Below are positions 37,226 to 45,639 of a stretch of 64,000 nt of DNA, piece after piece (the first letter of the stretch is position 1; each line of letters opens with the position of its first letter). The stretch is from Pedobacter psychroterrae. GTDB lineage: Bacteria; Bacteroidota; Bacteroidia; Sphingobacteriales; Sphingobacteriaceae. The stretch lies in assembly GCF_004331695.1 (NCBI RefSeq), contig NZ_SJSL01000002.1, positions 992,001 to 1,056,000 on the forward strand, written 5' to 3'. The translations under genes were made by a program, and so were the position numbers. The notes beneath the pieces were generated by a model. The model saw only the letters and a list, made by a program, of their open reading frames with translations, was not told where the DNA came from and searched no databases.

Positions 37226-39709
37226 ATGATTAACTACTCTTTGTGCTTTAATTTGAGATTAAAATTAGTACTGTTTTTAGGTTTAGGATTATTGGCTCAG
37301 CAAATTTCAGCACAGCAGAAGACCCGCATCACTAATGACTGGGAATTTCTCAAACAGGATCTGGGCGGAATATGGGAGTCGGTAAGACCGGCCAAGGCAG
37401 GAGATCCGGAAACAGTGCCCCTTTGGCAAAAAGTAACCTTGCCCCATTGCTTTAACGCAGAGGATGCGGTAGATCCCGATTTAAACTATTACCAGGGCCC
37501 TGCATGGTACCGCAGTCGCCTGACGATAGAAAATCCCTATCAAAACGGCCGCATCCTCTTGCACTTTGAAGGGGTCGGGCAAAAGACCGAAGTCTATGTC
37601 TATACCACAAAAGTGGGAACCCATGTAGGCGGATACGACGAATGGACAGTGGACATTACCGATGCCGTAGCGGCATTTAAAAAGACAGAAGTCTACAGTA
37701 AGCAGTTTGGCGGAAAAATTCCGCTTTCTATCCGTGCAGATAATTCCCGCGATCTGGAAATGATCCCTTCTGATCTTTCCGATTTTAACCTGTATGGTGG
37801 AATTTACCGTTACCTCAACCTGGTATACACCCCTGCGCTTTCGGTAGATAAACTATTCGCTACTGCAGAGGTGGATGCCAAAGGCAAACTCGGTAAGTTA
37901 AAGGTAAAGGCACGCTTTCACAATCCGGGCAAGGCCACTGCAACTGATGCTGTCTTAAAGCTGACCGACCCGAAAGGCAAAGTAGTGCTGACTAAAAACA
38001 CCAGCCTGAGCAACCTTAGCGGCGATGTCGATATCACCGATTTTGAGGTAAAAACACCTGTTGTCTGGTCTACAGACCAACCCAATCTATACACAGTTGA
38101 ACTCAGCATCGGTACCGGTGCCGATCAATATAAGATCAGCCACAAAATAGGGTTCAGAAACTTTGAGTTTGTTGAAGGAGGACCATTCCTGCTCAACGGA
38201 AAACGCCTCTTGCTGCGTGGCACGCACCGTCATGAAGACCATGCGGGGGTAGCGGCGGCCATTACAGAAGAGATGATGCGCACAGAAATGAAAATGATCA
38301 AGGACATGGGGGTAAACTTTATCCGCCTGGGCCACTACCAGCAATCTTCTATTATTCTCAACCTCTGCGACAGCCTGGGTATACTGGTTTGGGAGGAGGA
38401 GCCCTGGTGCCGTGGAGGCCTGGGTGGTGAGGTATACAAAGAACAGGCCCGCAGGATGATGACCAATATGATCGAGCAACATTACAACCATCCTTCTATC
38501 ATTATCTGGGGCCTGGGTAATGAAAACGACTGGCCAAATGACTTTCCCGAATTTGATAAGGAAAAGATCCGTGCCTTTATGAAAGAACAAAATGACCTGT
38601 CGCACCGATTAGATCCTACACGCAAAACAGCCATCCGCCGTTGCGATTTCTGCAAGGACATTGTGGATGTTTATTCGCCGTCGATCTGGGCGGGTTGGTA
38701 CCGTGGTATTTATACGGAATACAAAGCCACTACGGAAACAGAGATGAAAAAGGTAAAGCACTTTTTGCACGTGGAATGGGGTGGCGACAGTCATGCCATG
38801 CGCCATTCAGAAAATCCGGATAATGCATTGTCTAAGATAAAGCCCGGTGATGGTGCAGATGAGCGTGCCGGTGATGCTTCATTATATGGCGGAGGAGCCC
38901 GCGTATCAAAAGATGGCGACTGGAGCGAAAGCTATATCGTCAACCTGATCGACTGGCACCTGAAGGAGCAGGAAACCATGCCCAACCTTACGGGTACAGC
39001 TTACTGGCCGTTCAAAGATTTTTCTACCCCTGTAAGGCCTGAAAATCCGGTGCCATACATGAACCAGAAGGGGGTAGTGGAACGCGATTTTACCAAAAAG
39101 GAATCTTACTACGTTTTTCAGTCCTATTGGATCACCACGCCTATGGCCCATATCTATGGCCATACCTGGCCCGTACGCTGGGGCGAAAAGGATGAAAAGA
39201 AAATGGTAAAAGTATTCTCTAACTGCGATGAGGCAGAACTGTTTGTCAACGGAAAAAGTCAGGGTGTCAAAAAACGCAGGAGTGCGGACTTCCCCGCTGC
39301 TGGTTTACGCTGGCAGGTTTCTTTTCAGGAAGGAACCAATCATATTAAAGTTGTTGCCAAAAAAGGTAAAACTATCGTGACAGATGAAATCACACAGGAG
39401 TACCAAACGGCCAAATGGGGCAAGCGTGCTAAGCTAGTTTTTGAAAAGCTCAAAGAAGAAGATGGAGTGGCCACTGTACAGGTAAAGCTGTTGGATAGCA
39501 ATGATGTGTTGTGCCTTGATGCTGAAGATTTTGTGTCCTTCGGACTGATTGGTGAGGGAAAGCTGATCGACAATCAGGGTACCTCCAGCGGCTCCAGAAA
39601 GGTTGGAGTGTACAATGGCAGGGCCATCATACGCATCAAAACAAATGGTGGCAAAAGTATGGTAAGTGTGAAATCAGAGGGGCTACCTTCTACCTTTTTG
39701 GAGTTATGA
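37226..39709 (+). CDS. GH2 family beta-glycosidase
   Basis: An 827-aa secreted enzyme. Signal peptide about 1-29, N-terminal sugar-binding jelly roll (WEFLKQD, HYNH-equivalent LPHCFNAED, SIRADNSRDLEMIP, SDFNLYGGIYR), immunoglobulin-like domain, TIM barrel and C-terminal beta domains. The GH2 acid/base is E433 in WGLGNEND and the nucleophile is E517 in HVEWGG. GH2 contains beta-galactosidases, beta-glucuronidases and others. In an operon with a uronate lyase and GH88, beta-glucuronidase or beta-galacturonidase activity is plausible, but beta-galactosidase cannot be excluded. Confidence 0.9.
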   Translation: MINYSLCFNLRLKLVLFLGLGLLAQQISAQQKTRITNDWEFLKQDLGGIWESVRPAKAGDPETVPLWQKVTLPHCFNAEDAVDPDLNYYQGPAWYRSRLTIENPYQNGRILLHFEGVGQKTEVYVYTTKVGTHVGGYDEWTVDITDAVAAFKKTEVYSKQFGGKIPLSIRADNSRDLEMIPSDLSDFNLYGGIYRYLNLVYTPALSVDKLFATAEVDAKGKLGKLKVKARFHNPGKATATDAVLKLTDPKGKVVLTKNTSLSNLSGDVDITDFEVKTPVVWSTDQPNLYTVELSIGTGADQYKISHKIGFRNFEFVEGGPFLLNGKRLLLRGTHRHEDHAGVAAAITEEMMRTEMKMIKDMGVNFIRLGHYQQSSIILNLCDSLGILVWEEEPWCRGGLGGEVYKEQARRMMTNMIEQHYNHPSIIIWGLGNENDWPNDFPEFDKEKIRAFMKEQNDLSHRLDPTRKTAIRRCDFCKDIVDVYSPSIWAGWYRGIYTEYKATTETEMKKVKHFLHVEWGGDSHAMRHSENPDNALSKIKPGDGADERAGDASLYGGGARVSKDGDWSESYIVNLIDWHLKEQETMPNLTGTAYWPFKDFSTPVRPENPVPYMNQKGVVERDFTKKESYYVFQSYWITTPMAHIYGHTWPVRWGEKDEKKMVKVFSNCDEAELFVNGKSQGVKKRRSADFPAAGLRWQVSFQEGTNHIKVVAKKGKTIVTDEITQEYQTAKWGKRAKLVFEKLKEEDGVATVQVKLLDSNDVLCLDAEDFVSFGLIGEGKLIDNQGTSSGSRKVGVYNGRAIIRIKTNGGKSMVSVKSEGLPSTFLEL

Positions 39710-39761
39710 TCATGAGCCTGGAACGGACAGCTAAGCAGATAAATATTATATTGAAATCCTT

Positions 39762-40952
39762 ATGGCAAGATATAAGCGGCTAATTCAGCTCTTCAGCATT
39801 TTTTTAATGGTATTTCTGCATTCCTGTGGATCTGTAAAGCCAGCGGAATCAGGTAAAGAAAATATGGAGAAGCAAGCGATCAATGCCCTGAAATCCATAG
39901 TTATGGAGCAAGCATCATGGGCGATGAAGCAGATGCCGGTCACTGTCACGGCCGACAGTTCATCCCGGACTGCGGGAAACAAGCATGACTTCTTTTCAGA
40001 GGGTGATTACTGGTGGCCTGATCCTTCCAATGCCAATGGGCCTTATATCCAGAAAGACGGTATGACCAATCCGGACAACTTTGTAGCGCACCGGCTGGCC
40101 ATGATCCGATTCAGCAAAATCATCGGCGCACTGGCTTCTGCATATAAGATCACAGGCGATCAGAAATATGCTAAACAGGCCATGTTGCACCTCAATGCAT
40201 GGTTCATCAATCCGACAACCCTGATGAATCCCAACTTACAGTATGCCCAGGCCATCAAAGGCAGATTTACAGGTCGCGGGATAGGTATCATCGATACCAT
40301 TCAGCTGATGGAAGTAGCACAGGGCATCCTGGTGATGCAGGATGTATTAGGTACCGCGACTTTAAATGGCAGCAAAGCATGGTTTACGGAGTATCTGGGC
40401 TGGCTGATGACGCATCCCTATGGAAAGGCGGAAATGACCGCTTTAAACAACCATGGAACTTGTTTCGTGATGCAGGTAGCGGCTTTTGCCAGGCTTACAG
40501 GAGATGAAAAATTACTGGAGTTCTGCAGCGAGCGTTACAAAACTGTGCTGTTGCCGGATCAGATGGCTGAAGACGGTAGTTTTCCAAGAGAAATGAGCCG
40601 CACCAAACCATATGGATATGCGATTTTTAATCTGGATGCCATGGCTGCGCTATGCCAGATCCTGAGTACTAAAGAGGATAATCTCTGGAATTATACTACT
40701 GCCAATGGTCGTTCTATAAAAAAAGGCATCGCATACCTGCACCCTTTTATAGCCGACAAAAGCAAATGGCCTTTAAAACCCGATGTGATGTACTGGGATG
40801 AATGGCCGGTGGCACAGCCTTTTCTGTTGTTTGGAGCCAACGCGTATAAAAATAATGAATGGTTGTCTACATGGACAAAGTTAAATCATGACCCCAAAGT
40901 AGAAGAAGTAATTAGAAATTTACCAATAAGAAACCCCTTAATATGGTTGTAA
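39762..40952 (+). CDS. Alginate-lyase-superfamily polysaccharide lyase (PL5/PL38-like)
   Basis: A 396-aa lipoprotein or exported protein (Cys22 in FLHSC-GSV) with an (alpha/alpha)-toroid fold. The motifs WWPDPSN (near residue 85), VAHRLAMIRF, and NNHG (N229-G232), with the expected catalytic Asn and His, match the alginate_lyase superfamily; a later Tyr in RTKPYGYAIFNLDAM fits the catalytic base region. These enzymes cleave uronic-acid polymers by beta-elimination. Within it, PL38 acts on beta-1,4-glucuronan and PL5 on mannuronan. The GH88 gene overlaps it by 10 bp and would remove the unsaturated uronate it makes. Confidence 0.75.
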   Translation: MARYKRLIQLFSIFLMVFLHSCGSVKPAESGKENMEKQAINALKSIVMEQASWAMKQMPVTVTADSSSRTAGNKHDFFSEGDYWWPDPSNANGPYIQKDGMTNPDNFVAHRLAMIRFSKIIGALASAYKITGDQKYAKQAMLHLNAWFINPTTLMNPNLQYAQAIKGRFTGRGIGIIDTIQLMEVAQGILVMQDVLGTATLNGSKAWFTEYLGWLMTHPYGKAEMTALNNHGTCFVMQVAAFARLTGDEKLLEFCSERYKTVLLPDQMAEDGSFPREMSRTKPYGYAIFNLDAMAALCQILSTKEDNLWNYTTANGRSIKKGIAYLHPFIADKSKWPLKPDVMYWDEWPVAQPFLLFGANAYKNNEWLSTWTKLNHDPKVEEVIRNLPIRNPLIWL

Positions 40953-42142
40953 TAAAGAAACCTCTATTCGGAATGCTACTATTAACCTTCCTGCAATTTG
41001 CAGCAATGGCCCAAAAACCTGATGTGAAAAAGGCATTCAGCCGGGCCGAAAACCAAACCCTGCTCATGCTAAAAGAAGTAGCACAGGCCAAAGCTGCGGT
41101 AAATAACCCCAACCTCGTATCGCCAAGAACGCTGGAAAACGGCCAACTCAAGCTGGTGGCTTCCAGGGACTGGACAAGTGGCTTTTTCCCGGGAGTATTG
41201 TGGTTTTTGTATGAGAACTCCAACAATGCCGATTGGCTGGAACTGGCAAAGATTTATTCGGCACCCATAGAAAAGGAAAAGACCAATGGCGGTACGCACG
41301 ACATGGGCTTTAAAATCTATTGTAGCATCGGATCGGGCTATAGACTAACCAAAGATGCGCACTATAAAGACGTGATCATCGAATCTGCCAAAACGTTGAT
41401 TACCCGTTTCAACCCTAAAACGGGTGTGATAAGATCATGGGACCACAATACAGACAAATGGGTAAATCCGGTGATCATCGATAACATGATGAACCTGGAA
41501 CTGCTTTTTGAAGCCAGCATCCTTACCGGCGACTCTTCCTTTTACAAGATTGCTGTCAGCCATGCCAACATCACCATGAAGAATCATTTTCGTCCCGATT
41601 ACAGTTCCTACCATGTGATAGACTATGATCCGGAAACCGGTGAAGTGCGCAAAAAGAACACCCACCAAGGCTATAGCCACGAATCTGCATGGGCCAGGGG
41701 ACAGGCATGGGCACTGTACGGTTACACCATGTGCTACCGTTATACCAAAGACCCGGCTTATCTGAAACAGGCAGAAGCAGTTACCAATTACCTCCTCAAT
41801 CATCCTAACATGCCGAAGGACCTGGTTCCTTACTGGGATTTCAATGCCCCAAATATTCCTGATGAACCAAGAGATGTATCCGCTGCTGCGGTGATCGCTT
41901 CAGGCCTTTATGAGCTAACCGGATATAGCAGCAACAAAGAGCTGTATAAAAGTAAGGCCGACATGATAATACATAATTTAAGTACAAAATACGTTTCCCC
42001 AAAAGGAGAGAATAGAGGATTTATTCTATTGCATAGTACTGGTTCAAAGCCATCTAAGAGCGAAGTGGACGTGCCGTTATCTTATGCGGATTACTATTAT
42101 CTGGAAGCTCTTTTGAGATACAAAGCAGGAAAGAATGACTAA
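40943..42142 (+). CDS. Unsaturated glucuronyl hydrolase, GH88
   Basis: A 399-aa exported (alpha/alpha)6-barrel enzyme; signal peptide about 1-23 (FAAMAQ). The family's two key Asp residues are at D120 (HDMGF) and D180 (VIIDNMMNLELL). SRDWTSGFFPGVLWF, HQGYSHESAWARGQAWALYGY and the C-terminal PLSYADYYYLEALLR are all typical of GH88. It hydrates the 4,5-double bond of the unsaturated uronate left at the non-reducing end by a lyase and releases it. The 10-bp overlap with the lyase gene implies coupled translation and one substrate. It is the last gene of the PUL 2 operon. Confidence 0.93.
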   Translation: MVVIKKPLFGMLLLTFLQFAAMAQKPDVKKAFSRAENQTLLMLKEVAQAKAAVNNPNLVSPRTLENGQLKLVASRDWTSGFFPGVLWFLYENSNNADWLELAKIYSAPIEKEKTNGGTHDMGFKIYCSIGSGYRLTKDAHYKDVIIESAKTLITRFNPKTGVIRSWDHNTDKWVNPVIIDNMMNLELLFEASILTGDSSFYKIAVSHANITMKNHFRPDYSSYHVIDYDPETGEVRKKNTHQGYSHESAWARGQAWALYGYTMCYRYTKDPAYLKQAEAVTNYLLNHPNMPKDLVPYWDFNAPNIPDEPRDVSAAAVIASGLYELTGYSSNKELYKSKADMIIHNLSTKYVSPKGENRGFILLHSTGSKPSKSEVDVPLSYADYYYLEALLRYKAGKND

Positions 42143-42669
42143 TTCTTTCCTTTTCCGTTCCCCTTGCCTTTGCCACCGGAATTACCTTTTGCCTTGCCAT
42201 TACCTTTGCCGCCGGAATTTCCAGAGCTTTTAAAATTACCTTTATTACCACTATTGCCGGGATGACCTTTCACTACGTAGTATTTAGGGCTTTTGCTGTA
42301 TTTGATGACGGGTTGCGAATGGTTAGATTTGTACTTGGCATACTTTACTTTGTGTGTACTATAGTACCTGTATGGTTTCGGAGAATTGATCACCACTTTG
42401 TAACCACGATATAAGTCATAGCCCTGGTACCTCGTTGGTAAGCCAGTAGAAAATATCCAGTTCCCATTGTTCAAATAAACAAACTGGCGCTCCGGAACAT
42501 AATAATAGCTTTCGATCTCCGGCAGGTAATAATAATCTACATGATCATAACCAGTGGGTCCCCATAGTGGCTGCGAACCAATATTTACATTGATGTTTAC
42601 TTGAGCTACAGCTTTATTGATGCTTAGTCCCGCAGTTGTAAGCAATATTAGAAACATTAACTTTTTCAT
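42139..42669 (-). CDS. Secreted Tyr-rich protein with Gly/Lys/Asn-rich tail, unknown function
   Basis: A 176-aa exported protein; signal peptide 1-22 (INKAVAQ). The middle is tyrosine-rich (VDYYYLPEIESYYYVPERQFVYLNNGNWIF), a pattern I have seen in conserved Bacteroidota proteins of unknown function. The last 40 residues are almost only Gly, Lys, Asn and Ser, strongly basic and presumably disordered. A shorter GKGKGANNGNGNGN insert occurs in the outer-membrane protein at 44083-44946, which suggests the two act in one envelope system. Its 3' end overlaps the opposite GH88 gene by 4 bp. Function not known; an envelope, nucleic acid or polyanion-binding role is conjecture. Confidence 0.75.
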   Translation of the reverse strand: MKKLMFLILLTTAGLSINKAVAQVNINVNIGSQPLWGPTGYDHVDYYYLPEIESYYYVPERQFVYLNNGNWIFSTGLPTRYQGYDLYRGYKVVINSPKPYRYYSTHKVKYAKYKSNHSQPVIKYSKSPKYYVVKGHPGNSGNKGNFKSSGNSGGKGNGKAKGNSGGKGKGNGKGKN

Positions 42670-42674
42670 CTTAT

Positions 42675-42710
42675 TTTGTGTTTAAATTTGTGTTTAAATA
42701 TGTGTAAAAA
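42675..42710. repeat. 12-bp tandem repeat upstream of the Tyr-rich protein gene
   Basis: TTTGTGTTTAAA occurs twice in tandem (42675-42686, 42687-42698), followed by a degenerate third unit of 9 of 12 matches (42699-42710). It lies in the 54-bp gap between two same-strand genes, directly in front of the start codon at 42669. It could space the two cistrons or be a binding site; it may equally be simple AT slippage. Confidence 0.5.
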
Positions 42711-42723
42711 AAATGGTAAATGA

Positions 42724-43521
42724 TTACTGGAGGGTTACGACACCAATGCTGGTGTTCTGCCCTGCAGTAACCGAAACATTGTCAATGACTGCGGGAGTGT
42801 AACCTTCTACAGGTATAATTTCTATTCTGTAACTGCCCGAAGCCAAACCGCCTACAGTAAACCTACCGGTGATCAGGTCTGTCGTTGTTCCTACTGTGTC
42901 CGTACCGGAAATGACCAATACCTCAGGATGGGCAATAATAGGCAGGACAGAACCGGAGATCAAGCCTGATGTTGTGGCAGTAATGCCCCTTACTACTGGT
43001 TTCAGAAGATATTTCCCGTTTCCGGTAGCTATAATCGATTGGGCGGCGTCGAAATCCAATAATAAAGAATAGGTCACTCCAGGAACCAGTTCCGGATTTT
43101 CTGTCAGTTTAACCTTCCAGCCCGAACTTTGCGCACTTGGTGTTTTCAGCTCCTGTTCCTGGCCGTCAATTACAATAGAATTGCCCGAATCGTGCAGGAT
43201 CAGCCTGATCTCAGTGATCTCGCCTGAAGGCATTTCACCAGAGGCAACAAGAATATCAGGATTGCTGGTCCCGATCCTAAAATCAAGAATGTTTAATATC
43301 CCGTGGTCTACATCAAACGTGTATGGCTTGCCACCGGACAGCAATACTACTGATTTGATATTCAGATTGACCTCGTCAAAATCTCCAGGTGCATCCGTCA
43401 TGCGGATCTCTACTTTCGTTGTGCCGTCGGCATCCTGGTTTTCTTTCTTGCATGCCGCAAATATCAAAGTGCTGATCAGCAGAATTGCAGTTAATATCGA
43501 GTAAAGTGTTTTGTTTTTCAT
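42724..43521 (-). CDS. DUF4382 lipoprotein with carboxypeptidase-regulatory-like end
   Basis: A 265-aa lipoprotein; lipobox Cys at residue 24 (LIFAAC-KKE). Residues about 33-175 fit DUF4382 (VEIRMTDAPGDFDEVNLNIKSVVL at its start, VPGVTYSLLLDFDAAQSI later). Residues about 185-265 form a carboxypeptidase-regulatory-like beta sandwich (SGLISGSVLP, GRFTVGGLASGSYRIEI). The molecular role of DUF4382 is not established. It is divergent from a lysine-rich protein, barrel and two-component system, across a region packed with repeated heptamers, so it is a likely target of that response regulator. Confidence 0.85.
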   Translation of the reverse strand: MKNKTLYSILTAILLISTLIFAACKKENQDADGTTKVEIRMTDAPGDFDEVNLNIKSVVLLSGGKPYTFDVDHGILNILDFRIGTSNPDILVASGEMPSGEITEIRLILHDSGNSIVIDGQEQELKTPSAQSSGWKVKLTENPELVPGVTYSLLLDFDAAQSIIATGNGKYLLKPVVRGITATTSGLISGSVLPIIAHPEVLVISGTDTVGTTTDLITGRFTVGGLASGSYRIEIIPVEGYTPAVIDNVSVTAGQNTSIGVVTLQ

Positions 43522-43583
43522 AGTAAGAGTTTTTACTTATAGTATTAGATTGTTGTAAATGATAGGTCAAAGCTCTGGACCCA

Positions 43584-43651
43584 ACATGAAATGAACATGA
43601 AATTTCAGATTTATTTTTTCCTCAGAATTTCATCTTAATTTCATGTTCATT
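43584..43651. promoter_or_regulatory. Two inverted pairs of tandem heptamers, candidate OmpR-type binding sites
   Basis: ACATGAAAT occurs at 43584 and 43595, an 11-bp step. Its inverse core ATTTCAT occurs at 43627 and 43638 (the latter as ATTTCATGT), again an 11-bp step. Together the arms make a perfect 15-bp inverted repeat (43590-43604 with 43637-43651). Tandem repeats at 10-11 bp are the classical arrangement for OmpR/PhoB-type regulators, and such a regulator is encoded at 44962-45639. One arm could serve each divergent gene (starts at 43521 and 43755). Confidence 0.7.
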
Positions 43652-43714
43652 GTTTCTCTTTGTGAAGGATTTGGTGGCGCAGATGAAAACAGTAAGTTTT
43701 AAGGTAGGGTGATT

Positions 43715-43736
43715 GTTTGCCTCGAAAGAGGCAAAC
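43715..43736 (+). promoter_or_regulatory. 9-bp hairpin with GAAA tetraloop in the leader of the 43755 operon
   Basis: GTTTGCCTC (43715-43723) pairs perfectly with GAGGCAAAC (43728-43736) around a GAAA tetraloop, followed by TTTCTTTAT. It is 19 bp before the ATG at 43755. As an RNA it would be very stable. It could act as an attenuator-like terminator, as 5'-end protection for the operon mRNA, or as a protein-binding site. There is no upstream gene on this strand for it to terminate. Confidence 0.6.
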
Positions 43737-43754
43737 TTTCTTTATATTTATACA

Positions 43755-44081
43755 ATGGCGATTTCACATTCAGCTATTTCACGACGAGGTGTTTTACTCA
43801 GTTTGTTATTGATTTGTTTCAGTGCGTTTTCCGCTGCCGCGATTCCTGCAGGCAACCTGAATGCAGTAAGTCACCAGAACTATCAGGATAAAAAAGGAGA
43901 TAAAACAAAAAAAGAGGAAGCTCAAAAAACAGATAACCAACAGGTTGATCCCGACAAACAGGCTCCGCAGAAGCCAGAGATCAAGCAAGTGCCCAAGGCA
44001 AGAAAACAATTGAAGCCCGCTGCTGTTAAGCCTAAAGTAAAACCGGTCAGGATCGTCAAGCCTAAAATCAAAAAGCACTAA
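43755..44081 (+). CDS. Small secreted Lys/Pro/Gln-rich protein
   Basis: A 108-aa protein starting at the ATG at 43755 (a TTG lies 42 bp upstream in frame, inside the hairpin). Residues 1-30 include a basic n-region and hydrophobic core (RRGVLLSLLLICFSAFSAAA), a signal peptide. The mature part has almost no hydrophobic residues: DKKGDKTKKEEAQKTD, then Lys/Pro/Val repeats ending KPKVKPVRIVKPKIKKH. It is probably disordered and strongly cationic near its C-terminus. I know no family. It is 1 bp from the barrel gene and so in its operon; a linker between envelope layers or a polyanion-binding peptide are guesses. Confidence 0.7.
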   Translation: MAISHSAISRRGVLLSLLLICFSAFSAAAIPAGNLNAVSHQNYQDKKGDKTKKEEAQKTDNQQVDPDKQAPQKPEIKQVPKARKQLKPAAVKPKVKPVRIVKPKIKKH

Positions 44082-44082
44082 T

Positions 44083-44946
44083 ATGAAATCAACAGTGATC
44101 TGTCTACTGATCAGCCTGCAACCTTGCTGGCTGATGGCTCAAACAGATACTGCAAACAATCAAAAATCAAATAAGACTACCCTCACCCTTGCCGCCATAT
44201 ACAGCAACAATGTCAGTTACTACGGTCAGTCTACTGCAGAAAAGCTACCCTATATACTGGCAAATGCTACTGCCCGACTGCCTGTAGGTATTTATTTCTC
44301 CGCAGGGACCTACAAATTGCTCAATATAGGCAGTGGTGTTTCTGAAACAGATTTCGGAATAGGATATACGCATGATTTTACAGATAAATTAAGCACAGAC
44401 CTGAGCTATATGCGGTCTATTTTTCCTGGTAACTCCCCGTTGCTGCAGGCCGCCAATACAAATAATATCAACCTGACAGCAAACTATACCTGGTCATGGT
44501 TTAAAAGCTCACTCTCCGCAGATTATGCCTTTGGAAAGGAGCGCGACTTCTTTCTGGGGATTAACAACTCAAAAGACATAAGCCTTGGAGCAGTGTTTGA
44601 TGATGCAGATCAGCTCTCCATAGAGCCGGGAATAGAAATCGTGAGCGGTACACAACACTTTTATGCCACCTATCAGCAGGAAAAAATAAAGCGCAATAAC
44701 GGGAAGGGCAAGGGGGCAAATAATGGAAACGGAAATGGCAACGTAGATGGGAATACAGAAATCATTACGATCCCCAAAACCAGCTTCAACTTGCTCACTT
44801 ACAACTTCAAATTGCCCTTGGTCTACAGCCGTTCCAGCTATTTAGCAGAAGTGGCCTACCAGTTTTCTGTACTCAGCAGCAGCGCCATCACGGAAGCCAA
44901 AAAACAGCAATCCTTCATCAGTCTCAGTTTTTATTATCAATTTTAA
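44083..44946 (+). CDS. Outer-membrane beta-barrel protein, unknown function
   Basis: A 287-aa protein with signal peptide 1-20 (CWLMAQ) and alternating amphipathic strands, ending in an aromatic C-terminal strand SFISLSFYYQF with terminal Phe, as recognised by the BAM machinery. The strands suggest a barrel of about 12. Residues about 206-224 carry a GKGKGANNGNGNGN loop like the tail of the protein at 42139-42669. It lies in one operon with the Lys-rich protein (1 bp gap) and the response regulator (15 bp gap). It could be a channel, or a sensor or target of the two-component system. Confidence 0.75.
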   Translation: MKSTVICLLISLQPCWLMAQTDTANNQKSNKTTLTLAAIYSNNVSYYGQSTAEKLPYILANATARLPVGIYFSAGTYKLLNIGSGVSETDFGIGYTHDFTDKLSTDLSYMRSIFPGNSPLLQAANTNNINLTANYTWSWFKSSLSADYAFGKERDFFLGINNSKDISLGAVFDDADQLSIEPGIEIVSGTQHFYATYQQEKIKRNNGKGKGANNGNGNGNVDGNTEIITIPKTSFNLLTYNFKLPLVYSRSSYLAEVAYQFSVLSSSAITEAKKQQSFISLSFYYQF

Positions 44947-44961
44947 GCCAAACAGATACCC

Positions 44962-45639
44962 ATGAAAGTCCTGATCATAGAAGATGAAAAAACCCTGGCA
45001 TTTGAAATGAGAACATTTCTGAAAAAGGCCTTTTATCTCTGCGATCTGGCCCATAATGTAGCAAAGGCTACTGAATGCTTAGAAATGAATCAGTACGACT
45101 TTATATTGCTGGATTTGGGACTGCCAGACGGAGATGGGCTGAGCCTGCTCCCAAAAGCTAAAAAGCACAATCCGGAAGCCGCATACATCATCCTGACAGC
45201 CAGGGGAAACCTGGAAGACAAGATCGCCGGGCTCGACATGGGCGCTGATGACTATCTGGCCAAACCCTTTTCTTTACTCGAACTCCAGTCACGCATGCAG
45301 GCTATTGCCCGGCGCAAGTTCAATGTCAATCTGGAGGCGATTTTGCTGGGTGATTTTAGTGTCAACCTACAGACAAGGTTCATTTATTTTCAAACACAGC
45401 AGATAGAATTGTCGCGTAAAGAGTTTGACCTGCTCAGCTACCTGCTGCTGCATAAGAACAGGGTATTGACCCGCATGCAGCTCAGCGAGCACATTTGGGG
45501 TACCTTTGCTGATGACGATTACGACTCCAATTACATCGATGCCCACATCAAGAACATCAGGAAAAAGCTAAATGTATACTCAGTTACAGACTGGCTGGAG
45601 ACAGTTAGGGGGGTAGGCTACAGAATCAGGAAATCATGA
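44962..45639 (+). CDS. OmpR-family response regulator
   Basis: A 225-aa transcription factor. The receiver domain has the acidic pocket E7/D8, phospho-acceptor D51 (FILLDLGLPDGDG), T79 and K101 (LAKPF). The winged-helix domain (about 128-225) has the usual LSRKEFDLLSYLLLHKNRVLTR and DAHIKNIRKKL recognition-helix segments. Its gene overlaps the kinase gene by 4 bp, so they form a pair. The tandem 11-bp-spaced heptamers upstream of its own operon suggest autoregulation, together with control of the divergent DUF4382 gene. Confidence 0.94.
   Translation: MKVLIIEDEKTLAFEMRTFLKKAFYLCDLAHNVAKATECLEMNQYDFILLDLGLPDGDGLSLLPKAKKHNPEAAYIILTARGNLEDKIAGLDMGADDYLAKPFSLLELQSRMQAIARRKFNVNLEAILLGDFSVNLQTRFIYFQTQQIELSRKEFDLLSYLLLHKNRVLTRMQLSEHIWGTFADDDYDSNYIDAHIKNIRKKLNVYSVTDWLETVRGVGYRIRKS

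Noticed and set aside
38087..38605. 172-codon open frame on the minus strand
   Set aside because: Antisense to the GH2 catalytic barrel including the acid/base motif, so it is a by-product of GH2 codon use.
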